Source: Thalassospira sp. MCCC 1A01148
GTDB taxonomy: Bacteria > Pseudomonadota > Alphaproteobacteria > Rhodospirillales > Thalassospiraceae
Assembly (NCBI RefSeq): GCF_001613795.1
Contig: NZ_LPVZ01000024.1
Location: 62,001-126,000, forward strand
Direction of reading: 5' to 3'
Length of the DNA stretch: 64,000 bases
Each line of letters opens with the position of its first letter. Within the stretch, counting starts at the first letter, position 1. Both the position numbers and the translations under genes were made by a program. A model generated the notes under the pieces. That model was given only the letters and a program-made list of their open reading frames with translations, was not told the origin of the DNA and did not search any database. Shown here piece after piece: positions 28,592-38,081 of this stretch.

Positions 28592-28933
28592 CTATTTGGT
28601 CGCCAGCAATTCCTGCATGGCCGCAAGCGTATCGTTCACGGACTGATCAAGCTGCTTAATCCGGTCATACAGTGGATCACCAAAATGACCGTCGAAGCTT
28701 TCAAGTGCGAGCGCCATTTCCGCAAGTTGATGTGCTGCCATGTTTCGCGCCATGCCCTTGATTGCATGTGCTGATCGATGAACGCCCTCAATATCCTGAT
28801 TATCAGCCGCCGAGATCAGGAGTACTTTTTCTTCTTCGTAAGATGCTGGCAACAAATTCACCAGAAGCAGGACCTGATCCTTGCCAAGGGCGTCACACAA
28901 TTCTTTAAACCGGGCGGTATCAATCAATTCCAT
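28592..28933 (-). CDS. Stand-alone Hpt (histidine phosphotransfer) domain protein
   Basis: Predicted 113 residues from ATG 28933 (GAGGG 7 bases before; a GTG two codons upstream is the alternative). Four-helix Hpt domain with HRSAHAIKGMARNMAAHQLAE; the histidine before AIKG is the phosphorylated residue. It would carry phosphate between a hybrid kinase and a response regulator; receivers are present nearby (31157 and 33259), but no kinase is in this window. Confidence 0.88.
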   Translation of the reverse strand: MELIDTARFKELCDALGKDQVLLLVNLLPASYEEEKVLLISAADNQDIEGVHRSAHAIKGMARNMAAHQLAEMALALESFDGHFGDPLYDRIKQLDQSVNDTLAAMQELLATK

Positions 28934-29034
28934 TTGCACACCCTCTACGCGCTACAATCGTTATTATTGGCTTTCATACGACATTTCTCAACCCAACCGA
29001 TCGCAGAGTCACACAAAGTAGTAGGCCGCGCAGA

Positions 29035-29925
29035 TTATCTGGACACGGTTGCCTTGCATGCATTTAGCAACTGTTGCGCCCAAACCAAGGTATCCTGGTC
29101 GATTGATTGCATGTGCCTGTACTTTTCAAATTGTGCGGCAATCAAGGTCAGGCGCTGCAAAAAGGGCGGCGGATTGTCCAGTGCCAGCAATTCATCTGCA
29201 AGCGGATCAAATGCGGCGTTCTGAAATTCGAGTGACAGGCTGATCCGTGGTTCACTGGTATGGGGGCTGGCACGTCCTCCCCAGTGGTAAAGATCCTGCC
29301 GCCACCCCATGACTGCGCCGGGCTGAGCAGGAAGCGCACGAACATCCTGCAAAAGGACTTCATCAGGCGCTGAAACCGGCGCCCTGTAAGTCTTTTCAAA
29401 GTTTCGTGGCAAGACATACATACAGCCATTTTCTGGCGTCGCATTGCTAAGCGGCACCCACAGTGAAAGGCTGATCAACAGGTCATCCCCGATAACACTT
29501 TCACCCTGATAATCGCGATGCGGCGGCCAACCACTGCCATCTGAACGCGGATCGACATGCCACGCCCAGAAATGTGGTAGCAAAGCAACCTTGTCGCCCA
29601 AGAAGTGGCTCAGCAGCGGACGCAACCGGCGAAATACGCCCCACGCTTCGTCATACAGATAAATAAGGGACGGTGACATGCCATTTGCGACCAGTGTTTC
29701 AATACCCGCGCGCAGCCGCACAAGGTCGGAAGTCGGCAGAATATCGCGCAGCAGAAAGTAACCTTCATCCCAAAAACGATCCGAAAGCACATCCCGATCA
29801 AACCCACCGCAATCTGTGCCCGTTGCGGCAATTTCGGCCTTCACTGAGCCATCAGCAGAAATGGAAAGTTGCGGGTTAAGCTTCTGCCAAACCTGAATGT
29901 CGGTGGCATTTTGGGGTGTGATCAT
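29035..29925 (-). CDS. Phytanoyl-CoA dioxygenase (PhyH) family protein
   Basis: Predicted 296 residues from ATG 29925; Fe(II)/2-oxoglutarate dioxygenase of unknown substrate. Metal site: PPHRDYQ (His and Asp) and YHWGGRASPH (distal His). FWDEGYFLLRDILP is the usual start of the fold and PRISLSLEFQ closes it, with an arginine suited to bind 2-oxoglutarate. In this family substrates range from fatty acyl-CoA to small polar metabolites. It is divergent from cobC, sharing a 124-base promoter region. Confidence 0.86.
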   Translation of the reverse strand: MITPQNATDIQVWQKLNPQLSISADGSVKAEIAATGTDCGGFDRDVLSDRFWDEGYFLLRDILPTSDLVRLRAGIETLVANGMSPSLIYLYDEAWGVFRRLRPLLSHFLGDKVALLPHFWAWHVDPRSDGSGWPPHRDYQGESVIGDDLLISLSLWVPLSNATPENGCMYVLPRNFEKTYRAPVSAPDEVLLQDVRALPAQPGAVMGWRQDLYHWGGRASPHTSEPRISLSLEFQNAAFDPLADELLALDNPPPFLQRLTLIAAQFEKYRHMQSIDQDTLVWAQQLLNACKATVSR

Positions 29926-30049
29926 GGGAAAATGTCCGGTATTGAGTATGGCCGGACGATACGCAGCACTTCCTTTGATGGCAAGCGTGTTAAACGCCCC
30001 CGTCACAAGGCTTTCTGAACGACAACCGGGATCAGGCTTGGCACAAGAC

Positions 30050-31138
30050 ATGACAGACGACCAGACACAGTCCAGGCATCACACCCCGATCAATCACGGT
30101 GGTGCGATCGACACGGCGGCAAAGCGCTATAATATACCCGCAAAGAACTGGCTGGACCTGTCCACCGGGATCAATCCGGTTTCCTACCCGCCCGGCAACG
30201 TTGATCTGGCGCATTGGCAAAGGCTACCGCTCAGCGCGGAGCTTGATGCGTTAAAGCAGGCTGCCAAAGCATACTATCAAACACCGACGACCAAACACAT
30301 TGTCTGCGCACCGGGCACACAGGCCCTGATCCAGAGCATTCCCTTCTGGCTTAAAGACCAAATGGTATCGACAGTGGAAACACGCGTACATGTCATGGGA
30401 CCGACATATGGCGAACATGAACGCTGCTGGCTACGCGCGGGGTATCAGATTGATTGCCACCAAACCCGACCACAAGACAGATACGAAACGGCGAAGGCAA
30501 TCCTTGGCACCGCAAAAGCAGGAACCGTTATCATACTGGTAAACCCGAACAATCCTGACGGCGCAATGTTCGCATCAGCTGATATTGTCGCACTTGGCAG
30601 CCTTGCAAATGCGCGTGGTTGCTGGCTGGTTGTTGATGAAGCCTTTATGGATTGCACGCCAGACCAATCGGTCTGCGCTGATATTGACCAGCTCCCAACC
30701 ACCATTGTCCTGCGATCATTCGGCAAGTTTTTCGGACTGGCCGGCGCACGTCTTGGCTGTGCTGTCATGAACAGCGACCTTGCCAGCGATCTGGAAAGTC
30801 GCATCGGCCCATGGGCCATTCCCGGTCCGACAATCGTTGTCGGGACAAACGCGTTTTTGGACACGCATTGGCAAAAAGAAACCCGAACCCGCCTTGCCTC
30901 AGACGCCTTGCGACTGGATCAAATGGTGATAGGAAACAGCAAGTTGGTGCTATCTGGCGGAACAGATTTGTTTCGATACTATGATGGCGCAGCCTGTGGT
31001 GCCTTGGCCGATCATCTGGCGCAGCGGGGGATTTTGGTCCGGCTGTTTGATCATGATGTGAACAAGGTTCGATTTGGTCTGCCCGGCACACCATCCGACT
31101 GGAAACGCCTTGAAGATGCCATGGCCAGTTGGGTTTGA
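30050..31138 (+). CDS. cobC: Threonine-phosphate decarboxylase / CobC-like PLP enzyme
   Basis: Class I/II PLP enzyme that in cobalamin synthesis makes the aminopropanol linker precursor from L-threonine-O-3-phosphate. ATG 30050 gives 362 residues; longer readings add a non-conserved segment. INHGGAIDTAAKRY and WLDLSTGINPVSYPP mark CobC rather than histidinol-phosphate aminotransferase; VNPNNPDGAMF, VVDEAFMD and the Schiff-base segment LRSFGKFFGLAGARLG are intact. No other cobalamin gene is in this window, so the gene is detached from a pathway cluster here. Confidence 0.85.
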   Translation: MTDDQTQSRHHTPINHGGAIDTAAKRYNIPAKNWLDLSTGINPVSYPPGNVDLAHWQRLPLSAELDALKQAAKAYYQTPTTKHIVCAPGTQALIQSIPFWLKDQMVSTVETRVHVMGPTYGEHERCWLRAGYQIDCHQTRPQDRYETAKAILGTAKAGTVIILVNPNNPDGAMFASADIVALGSLANARGCWLVVDEAFMDCTPDQSVCADIDQLPTTIVLRSFGKFFGLAGARLGCAVMNSDLASDLESRIGPWAIPGPTIVVGTNAFLDTHWQKETRTRLASDALRLDQMVIGNSKLVLSGGTDLFRYYDGAACGALADHLAQRGILVRLFDHDVNKVRFGLPGTPSDWKRLEDAMASWV

Positions 31139-31156
31139 TCCACTCGCCACCCGACC

Positions 31157-32767
31157 CTAGTGGTCGTCTTCTTCCCAGGACTGCTTTTTGCGATAGATCG
31201 TCGAAGGACTAACTCCCAACGCATCAGCAGCACGCGGGATCGATCCCCCGCAACGTTCAATTGCTTCTTCTATGGCCTGCTTTTCAACCAGCCAAAGGGG
31301 TTTTATCTCGCCAAGGGGGCTCCCGCCTCCGCCAAATGATGGTGGAGATAATTCAGTTCCGTCATCTGCGCCGACGCTCATACCAACGCTTGCGCCAAGC
31401 AGTTCATTGTTCCGGTCAGACCGATGGTTTTCAACGACCTTGCGCATCTGGCGCGCCCCGGCCAGAAAGGCAAGGGCTTCAGGGTCCCCTTCCCACAGGC
31501 GACCGGGCCTGCCCGGTTCACTGGAAACAACCGGGTGTGGCGGCGGGGCCTCAATCGTGCCCGACCCGAATTGATCACCGTCGGAGCCACTATTGACCGG
31601 CCGCGGCACCATCGAAAGCGTCACCTCGGTCCCGTTGTTCAACACAACGATGTTGCGGATAATGTTTTGAAGTTGGCGAATATTGCCCGGCCATGAATAG
31701 CGTGCAAAAAGCGCCGAGACTTCGGGACTGAACCGTTCAAAGTCGCGTCCCTCTTCGCGGGTAAAGCGCTGCAGGTAGAAATTGGCGATCTGCAGAATGT
31801 CGTTATCGCGATCACGCAGGGGCGGCATATGCAATGGAATGACGTGCAGCCGGTAATACAAATCTTCGCGGAACCGCCCGGACCGGACCTCTTCAAGAGG
31901 GTCACGGTTGGTTGCGCAGACAAAGCGTACATCGACTGTTTCAATCGAACTGCCACCAACCTTCTGGAATGACCCTGTTTGAATGAAACGCAGAAGCTTT
32001 GTCTGCAGATCAAGATCCATTTCACAGATCTCATCAAGGAACAATGTGCCACCGTCGGCACGGTGTGCAGCACCTTCACGGTCGGTAACAGCCCCGGTAA
32101 ATGCCCCTTTGACGTGACCGAAAATCTCGCTTTCCATCAGGTCTTTGGGAATGGCACCACAGTTCAGCGGAATGAATGGCTCTTTCGCGCGTTCGGAACG
32201 ACGATGGATCGCTTCTGCGGCAAGCTCCTTACCGGTGCCCGATTCTCCGGTAACAAAAACCGTGGCACGGCTCGGCGCGGCATTTTCGATGATGCGATAA
32301 ATATCACGCATATTCTCTGAGCCACCGATGATGTCAAAATACATCTCGTCGGTATCAGTGTCTTGCGTTTGCTCATCTGGCGGCGACTGAAGTGTTGGCG
32401 CGCCTTTAACAGCGTTTGCAACAGTTTCGCGCAGCTTGTCAGCTGTAAACGGCTTTAGCAAAAAGTCCCATGCACCGTCACGCATCGCTTCAACCGCGAT
32501 ATTGATCGATCCGTGTGCTGTGATCACAACGATTTTGCATTTTGGTGCAATATTGGCCGCGGCGCGAAGCACTTCGCGGCCATCCATATCGGGTAGAACC
32601 AGGTCAAGAACAAGCACATCTGGCGGGTTCTGACGCAGCCGTTCGATCGCGTTGCTCCCATTTACAACGTGATCGACAACATGACCATCAGCACGCAGGT
32701 AATCCTGATACACGCGCGCCAACGACAGTGTATCCTCAACAATTACGATGCTTGCCTGCTCTGGCAT
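31157..32767 (-). CDS. NtrC-family sigma-54 response regulator
   Basis: Predicted 536 residues: receiver with phospho-acceptor Asp55 (VLVLDLVLPDMDG), AAA+ domain with Walker A GESGTGKE at 174-181 and the sigma-54 contact GAFTGA at 221-226, Walker B GGTLFLDEI, then a C-terminal Fis-type helix-turn-helix (CGGSIPRAADALGVSPSTIYRKKQSW). A linker of about 100 residues (LVNSGSDGDQFG region) between AAA+ and HTH is longer than usual. It is divergent from the STAS / RsbW-REC-PP2C unit across 182 bases. No sensor kinase is adjacent, so its phosphodonor is unknown. Confidence 0.93.
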   Translation of the reverse strand: MPEQASIVIVEDTLSLARVYQDYLRADGHVVDHVVNGSNAIERLRQNPPDVLVLDLVLPDMDGREVLRAAANIAPKCKIVVITAHGSINIAVEAMRDGAWDFLLKPFTADKLRETVANAVKGAPTLQSPPDEQTQDTDTDEMYFDIIGGSENMRDIYRIIENAAPSRATVFVTGESGTGKELAAEAIHRRSERAKEPFIPLNCGAIPKDLMESEIFGHVKGAFTGAVTDREGAAHRADGGTLFLDEICEMDLDLQTKLLRFIQTGSFQKVGGSSIETVDVRFVCATNRDPLEEVRSGRFREDLYYRLHVIPLHMPPLRDRDNDILQIANFYLQRFTREEGRDFERFSPEVSALFARYSWPGNIRQLQNIIRNIVVLNNGTEVTLSMVPRPVNSGSDGDQFGSGTIEAPPPHPVVSSEPGRPGRLWEGDPEALAFLAGARQMRKVVENHRSDRNNELLGASVGMSVGADDGTELSPPSFGGGGSPLGEIKPLWLVEKQAIEEAIERCGGSIPRAADALGVSPSTIYRKKQSWEEDDH

Positions 32768-32877
32768 TTTCTTGTTCGTATCCCGATATAATACTGTGGG
32801 TTAGCATACCGACAGTCTTGCTCATCCCACAACTACTAACATTTGTTGCAGTCACTACCCAAACCATACACAATCAG

Positions 32878-32889
32878 CTTAACGTTAAG
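32878..32889. promoter_or_regulatory. 12-bp perfect palindrome in the divergent promoter region
   Basis: CTTAACGTTAAG sits 61 bases upstream of the STAS start and 110 bases upstream of the sigma-54 regulator start. A TATAAT at 32787-32792 on the plus strand could be a -10 for the STAS unit, but lacks a clear -35. Confidence 0.35.
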
Positions 32890-32949
32890 AAAAGCATAGA
32901 TATTACCGGGGTGTTTGCTCTGGTTACACGCGATAAGGGGAGTTCGGAC

Positions 32950-33255
32950 TTGAACTACAAGACAGAATTTGCAGATGGCATCACCACCGTAGAAGTGACC
33001 GGTCGCTTTACTTTTGGAGACCATTCGAGTTTTCGCAAACTGATCGAAGAAGTCCGCGGGCATGAATCATCCACCCTTGTCCTGAACATCGCCGGTGTTG
33101 ATTTCATTGATTCCGCCGGTCTTGGCATGCTGTTGCTTGCCCGTGATGAGGGCGAAAAAACAAACACCACTGTGACCTTGCGCGGTGCACAAGGGCAAGT
33201 CCGCCGCATGCTTGAAGTTGCGCGTTTTGACACCCTGTTCCGGCTGGAAGACTGA
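32950..33255 (+). CDS. STAS domain anti-sigma-factor antagonist (SpoIIAA/RsbV type)
   Basis: Predicted 101 residues starting TTG 32950 with GGGGAG 7 bases before. Phosphorylatable serine in the family motif NIAGVDFIDSAGLGMLLLARDEG, the site an RsbW-like kinase would use. The gene downstream starts 3 bases after its stop, encoding both a predicted kinase and phosphatase for it, so the two form a partner-switching pair. Confidence 0.93.
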   Translation: MNYKTEFADGITTVEVTGRFTFGDHSSFRKLIEEVRGHESSTLVLNIAGVDFIDSAGLGMLLLARDEGEKTNTTVTLRGAQGQVRRMLEVARFDTLFRLED

Positions 33256-33258
33256 TCC

Positions 33259-35334
33259 ATGCCTGCTGGCGGTGAGTCCCGTGCAAAACATTTGATCGCT
33301 GTCGCGCAATCCGTTGCGCAAGAAGACGTTGACCTGCTTTTCGACAGCAAAAATATCTGGCACCGACCAGACGATACTTCCGTCAAGTATGCCTTCGGAC
33401 CAACACCTGAAGACTTTTCAAGTCAAAGTCGGTTTTCGTTTTGCGTTCTGCCCTCTCAAGTCGGCCGTGACTGGCTTGGCAGTCTGATCCGCCTGAATTG
33501 TGAAGCCTTCGTCGAATGCTTTCCCGAACTGGACCTTGGTGACCTTGCGCCGGTTGCAGGCAAGAAGCCATTACCGAAACATGACCTTATGGTTTGTCTG
33601 TCCACGCGCAGTGCTTATCACCTGCCCGTGGCCCGCAAGTTTGTGACAAGCCTGCGCCATCGCGGACTGATTGGCGATAGCATTGCATCGTCGGTTGAAA
33701 TGGCGGTGCAGGAAGCTTTTGCCAATTCTCTGATACACGGCAACCTGGAGCTTGATACAGGCGGCCATTTGTCCATGGACCGCTTCAAGGAGCTTGGCGA
33801 GGAAACAGAGCGCCGTCTTGCATCTGCGCATTACGGTGCACGTGCAATGGTTCTGACAGCACGACGACGCAAGAATGGTCATATCGTCATCACCATCAAC
33901 GACCAGGGTAACGGCTTCATCCCGCCCGATGAAAAGGCGACAGCCAATATTGACCGCAAGGATACGACCTTTGGCCGGGGATTGCCCCTGATCAGGAGCC
34001 TTTGCCAGTCCGTCAATTTCCTGCGCGGAGGACGTACAATTGAACTGACTTTTGATGATGGCCAGACGGAAAAAGCCACACAAGATGCCGCATTTCTTAC
34101 CGATCTTGAACGCCGACTGGCCACATCACCGAAGGCAGAGCTTCGGCTTCCACAGAACGCAACCATCCTGATTGCTGATGACACGATGTTATCGCGTGAA
34201 ATCATTGCATCCTATTTGCGCGCGGACGGCTTTACCAATCTGGTATTTGCCAAGGATGGTGAAGACGCGATTGCCCAGATCAAGGAACATAATCCCGACC
34301 TGATTATCCTTGATATCATCATGCCCAAGCTGGACGGATATGCCGTATGCAAGGCAGTTCGCGCAGATCCGGCCTATGCCAAGACACCGATCATCGCGCA
34401 GACAGCACTTGAAGAAAACGAAGGCCGCACGCGAATTTTCGATGACGGTGCCACTGACCTCATTCTCAAGCCCCTAAACAAGGCCGAACTGATTGCACGT
34501 ACGAAGATCCATCTGGAAAACCGCCTTCTCGTGCAACGGCTTCAGGCCTATCAGGAACGCACGCAGTCGGAACTGGAAATTGCACGCAACATGCAAGAAA
34601 ACCTGAACCCGGCGCCCGAACATTATCGTGGTGTCGGGATGGATTACGGCATGCGCATCAGTGCGACATTCCAGATGTCCTCGGAACTGGGTGGCGACAT
34701 GTGGGGCCTGGTCCCGATAGATGACCATCGGTTGGGGGTCTATATTGTCGATTTCGCCGGTCATGGACTGGGGGCCGCGCTTAACACATTTCGCCTTCAT
34801 TCCCTGATCTGGTCAGAACAGCTCCATGAGCAGGCACCTGATGTCTATTTGCAGGTACTCAACCGCCACCTCAAGGGACTTCTGCCTGTCGGCCAATACG
34901 CGACCATGCTGTATGGTATCGTTGATCGGCAAAAGAACGTCTTTTCCTATGCCAGTGCTGCCTGCACGTCGCCGGTACTCGGCAACAGTGTCACGGGCGA
35001 GGCGCGCTACCTTGACGGATCCGGCGTGCCCCTTGGTGTTGTCCGCGATGCCCAATACGAAACACGTGAAGTGCCCTTTGACAAGGACAGTTTCCTTTTG
35101 CTTTACAGTGACGCACTGATTGAAACCACCCTTGATCATGGCCAGTTCCTGTGTGAGCAAGGCTTGCTTACGATGTTACAGGATACTGTTCTGGAAGGCG
35201 GGGCTGACATTGACCTGGCAGCCCAAATCGCGGACCAGTTCATGGACCGGGCACCAGCACAGCTTGATGATGATTTCACGATTGTTTCGTTGCAATCAGC
35301 CATGATCCCGGCCGCGACGGCCTCTAATCGCTAG
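33259..35334 (+). CDS. Single-chain RsbW-like kinase / receiver / PP2C phosphatase
   Basis: Predicted 691 residues with three signalling domains. About 110-275: HATPase_c of anti-sigma kinase type, with N box EAFANSLIHG (Asn156), DQGNG at 215-219 and GRGLPLI. About 300-425: receiver with Asp352 (LIILDIIMPKLDG) and KPLNK. About 440-685: SpoIIE/RsbU phosphatase with SELGGDMWG (480), VDFAGHGLGAAL (498), LLLYSDALIETT and QLDDDFTIVSL, so the metal-binding acidic residues are all kept. A coiled segment (NRLLVQRLQAYQERTQSELEIARNMQ) links receiver and phosphatase. Residues 1-110 match nothing I know. It would both phosphorylate and dephosphorylate the STAS protein, with the receiver setting the balance. 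Which sigma factor or other target is controlled is not shown. Confidence 0.9.
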   Translation: MPAGGESRAKHLIAVAQSVAQEDVDLLFDSKNIWHRPDDTSVKYAFGPTPEDFSSQSRFSFCVLPSQVGRDWLGSLIRLNCEAFVECFPELDLGDLAPVAGKKPLPKHDLMVCLSTRSAYHLPVARKFVTSLRHRGLIGDSIASSVEMAVQEAFANSLIHGNLELDTGGHLSMDRFKELGEETERRLASAHYGARAMVLTARRRKNGHIVITINDQGNGFIPPDEKATANIDRKDTTFGRGLPLIRSLCQSVNFLRGGRTIELTFDDGQTEKATQDAAFLTDLERRLATSPKAELRLPQNATILIADDTMLSREIIASYLRADGFTNLVFAKDGEDAIAQIKEHNPDLIILDIIMPKLDGYAVCKAVRADPAYAKTPIIAQTALEENEGRTRIFDDGATDLILKPLNKAELIARTKIHLENRLLVQRLQAYQERTQSELEIARNMQENLNPAPEHYRGVGMDYGMRISATFQMSSELGGDMWGLVPIDDHRLGVYIVDFAGHGLGAALNTFRLHSLIWSEQLHEQAPDVYLQVLNRHLKGLLPVGQYATMLYGIVDRQKNVFSYASAACTSPVLGNSVTGEARYLDGSGVPLGVVRDAQYETREVPFDKDSFLLLYSDALIETTLDHGQFLCEQGLLTMLQDTVLEGGADIDLAAQIADQFMDRAPAQLDDDFTIVSLQSAMIPAATASNR

Positions 35335-35345
35335 GAAACTGGTTT

Positions 35346-35957
35346 TCAGGAAACGTAGCGCGCCGAACCGACACAAGAATGTACAAGGTCATCGAACGGC
35401 TCGACGTCCCCCCACAAGATTTGCCGACGATCCAAAGCGGGCTCTGCGCGTTTGGTGTCAGCCTTTCCAGAGCCATTCTGCATGCGACTTGATATGGCAG
35501 CGCGCACCAAATTGGCCAGCCCTTTGCGCGCGCCAGCATGATCCGGTTCAGAGGCAAGCACGGCACCAAGCTGATCAAGTGCACGCATTTTATCCCGGCA
35601 CCCAAGAAGGTCTGCGGCAAGAACCCGCAATTCCCGTGCGTCCGGACGCAGACTGATGGCAATTTCAAGATGTTCAAGGCCAAGGTCGCGGCGTCCGGTC
35701 TGAATATAAACCCGGGTCAGGCCCAGATGGGTCGCGCCATCAAGATCATCAATCAGTAACGCGCGGCCAAAGGCATTTAACGCAAGTTCAGACAGACCAA
35801 GATCAAGCAATACGTGACCTAAAACCCGAAGACGGGCCGGCTGGTCTGGGAGGCTGTCGATAAGGTGACGCAGGCGGGTGCGGATTTCCGGGGCAAGATC
35901 AATCTCGCCCGCGACGGTCATTGCGGATGCATGCAAAGTTTCTGTCTGCGATGACAT
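35346..35957 (-). CDS. Tetratricopeptide-repeat protein
   Basis: Predicted 203 residues from ATG 35957 (GGGG 8 bases before). Residues about 38-150 form three to four TPR-like helix pairs (VLLDLGLSELALNAFGRALLIDDLDGATHLGLTRVYIQTGRRDLGLEHLEIAISLRPDARELRVLAADLLG). No signal peptide. The tail after 155 is polar with a short hydrophilic end. Probably a protein-binding adaptor; convergent with the PP2C switch gene, 11 bases apart. Confidence 0.8.
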   Translation of the reverse strand: MSSQTETLHASAMTVAGEIDLAPEIRTRLRHLIDSLPDQPARLRVLGHVLLDLGLSELALNAFGRALLIDDLDGATHLGLTRVYIQTGRRDLGLEHLEIAISLRPDARELRVLAADLLGCRDKMRALDQLGAVLASEPDHAGARKGLANLVRAAISSRMQNGSGKADTKRAEPALDRRQILWGDVEPFDDLVHSCVGSARYVS

Positions 35958-36106
35958 GGTCACGGCCCCGTTACCATCAAAATTCGGAACCGATGATCAC
36001 GTCACTCTATGTCGATACCGGTTCGTCTTCTGACAGAGTACCGCCATCTGGTTGCGGGATTATTAACCGAGTCGCAGCCCGCACAATTTCATAAAAACCT
36101 ATCGGT

Positions 36107-38059
36107 TTAGTCCTTCGATGTGCCCGCCAATCCATCAAGCCTGATGTCACGTTCCGGCTTTGCAAAGAAATAGCCCTGCATCAACCGTCCGCCCATCCCG
36201 GTCAGAACATCGCGTTGGCTTTCGCTTTCGATGCCTTCAAGAACACAGTCGATGCCAAGGTTCTGGCACATATCAAGTACTGTCTTCACAATGCGGCGGC
36301 TGCGCTCGCTATGCGGTATTGGGGCCACGAAAATGCGGTCGACCTTAAGCACATCAAATTCCAGCTCGTGGACATAGCGCAGACTGGAATAGCCGATACC
36401 GAAATCATCAAGGGCGATACGCGCGCCGTGCTCGCGCAGGTACCGGATGCTTGTGCGCGCTGCTTCGAAATCGCGCAAGAACGCGGTTTCGGTAACCTCG
36501 AATGTTAATCGACCGGGGTCGATTTTATGGTTTTTGATTTCATCAATCAGCCACTGGACGGTATCGGACAAAACAATATCGCGCGCAGACAGGTTGAAAG
36601 AGACCGGCAGTTTTTCAGGCCAGCTCGACATATCTCTGAGCAGTTTTTCAAACAGAACCCGGGTCAGGAAACTGACCTGCCCGGTCTTTTCCGCCACCGG
36701 GAAAAATGTCCCCGGCGACACCGGCCCCATCAAGACACTTTCCCAACGTGCCAGTGCCTCAACGGAACTGACCTGCCCGGTTTGAATATCGAAGACCGGC
36801 TGATAGTGCAGGCTAAGCTCCTTGGACAAGTCTGCCTTGCGAAGGGCCTGTTCGATCTGGGAGTCATGGCGGATCAATGTTTCATGATGGGCCGCAAAGA
36901 GAACGGCCTCACCACGTGCGTTCTTTTTGGCATGATACAGGGCAAAATCGGCCCGCTCGAACAAGCCATTCGGGCTGCGCGCAACTGTCGGATAGGTCGC
37001 AAACCCCAGCGAGGCAGAGACCTGAACCGTCACACCATTGAGGATGAATGGACGATTGAGGTCGTCACAAAGCTCCTTGCCGGTCGCCATCAACGCCATC
37101 GGGCTGTCATAGCCCTTGAGCAATACGCCGAACTCATCCCCGCCCAGGCGGGCCAGAAGCGTTTCCGGACCAAGAATCTTGCGAAGGCGCATTCCCGCTT
37201 GTTGCAACAATTCGTCGCCAGACGGATGCCCGTGGACATCATTGACCGGCTTGAAACCATCCAGATCGATCATCGCCACGGCGAATGTTTCATTGTCCGT
37301 GACCGAGTTAACAGTCTCTTCGAGGGTCGCAAAAAAGGCGCGCCGGTTCGATAATCCGGTCAAGGGGTCAATCAGTGCCAGCGCCTCATTCTGGCGTGAC
37401 AAATCAATCATTGCCCGATGCTGCACCTCAAGATCGTTCTGGGTTTCAATCAGGCCCGCAAAGTTGGCGTAGAAGCTTCGGATAATCTGAACGATCATCA
37501 CGGAAACCAGCGCCATGTTCACGGCGATAGCGACATAAACCTCATTGTCACTGGTCCCGAAAAAGATCACGAAAGTGCCCAGCACAATCCCCACCACCAG
37601 CAAGGCGGCAGGTGGAAAATTCACCAGACAGAAAATACAGCCAACAACCGTGATTGATATGAAATAGGCGACATGACCGCGTTGAAAGGCGTCGCCAAAA
37701 CCGAACATGTAGATTGCCCATGCGGTAAACAGGACAGAGATGACGACCGCAAGAACCCTGATCCGCTTGAGGTGACGTATGCAGGCATCGACATTATCAA
37801 CATCTACCCGCGCCCGGCCCCAGGCAATGGCACGCGCGATACAAATGACACCAAGCACAATCACCGAATGGATCGTCATCCAGTCCGGCGCCGTCCCGTA
37901 GTGGGTATAGGCAAGCGCCACCGCATTGGCCAGAAGCAACATGTAAAGGACGGGGATCTGACGTGTCAGGGCATTGACCTGGGCGCGCACCAGTTCCGGC
38001 TTGTCCGTCCGAATTTTCAACGTGTTTGCAAAACCTTGCCAGAAACTAGGGGCTGCCAC
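36107..38059 (-). CDS. Membrane GGDEF-EAL protein (c-di-GMP turnover)
   Basis: Predicted 650 residues. The first 200 hold about six membrane helices of no named sensor type. GGDEF domain has an intact GGDEF at 306-310 but no RxxD inhibitory site; EAL domain has EAL at 434-436, FEVTETAFLRD and DDFGIGYSSL, so both cyclase and phosphodiesterase residues are kept and either activity is possible. A perfect palindrome overlapping a TATAAT lies just upstream (38082-38112). The 3' neighbour is the TPR gene, same strand. Confidence 0.93.
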   Translation of the reverse strand: MAAPSFWQGFANTLKIRTDKPELVRAQVNALTRQIPVLYMLLLANAVALAYTHYGTAPDWMTIHSVIVLGVICIARAIAWGRARVDVDNVDACIRHLKRIRVLAVVISVLFTAWAIYMFGFGDAFQRGHVAYFISITVVGCIFCLVNFPPAALLVVGIVLGTFVIFFGTSDNEVYVAIAVNMALVSVMIVQIIRSFYANFAGLIETQNDLEVQHRAMIDLSRQNEALALIDPLTGLSNRRAFFATLEETVNSVTDNETFAVAMIDLDGFKPVNDVHGHPSGDELLQQAGMRLRKILGPETLLARLGGDEFGVLLKGYDSPMALMATGKELCDDLNRPFILNGVTVQVSASLGFATYPTVARSPNGLFERADFALYHAKKNARGEAVLFAAHHETLIRHDSQIEQALRKADLSKELSLHYQPVFDIQTGQVSSVEALARWESVLMGPVSPGTFFPVAEKTGQVSFLTRVLFEKLLRDMSSWPEKLPVSFNLSARDIVLSDTVQWLIDEIKNHKIDPGRLTFEVTETAFLRDFEAARTSIRYLREHGARIALDDFGIGYSSLRYVHELEFDVLKVDRIFVAPIPHSERSRRIVKTVLDMCQNLGIDCVLEGIESESQRDVLTGMGGRLMQGYFFAKPERDIRLDGLAGTSKD

Positions 38060-38081
38060 TTATCCGAGACCTAATGCATTC

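Noticed and set aside
28541-28774. 77-codon plus-strand frame over the Hpt gene
   Set aside because: Antisense to the Hpt protein, which has the expected histidine motif and a ribosome site.
32542-32949. Long upstream extension of the STAS protein reading
   Set aside because: It overlaps the 5' end of the sigma-54 regulator on the other strand and has no conserved content; TTG 32950 with a good ribosome site gives the standard STAS length.
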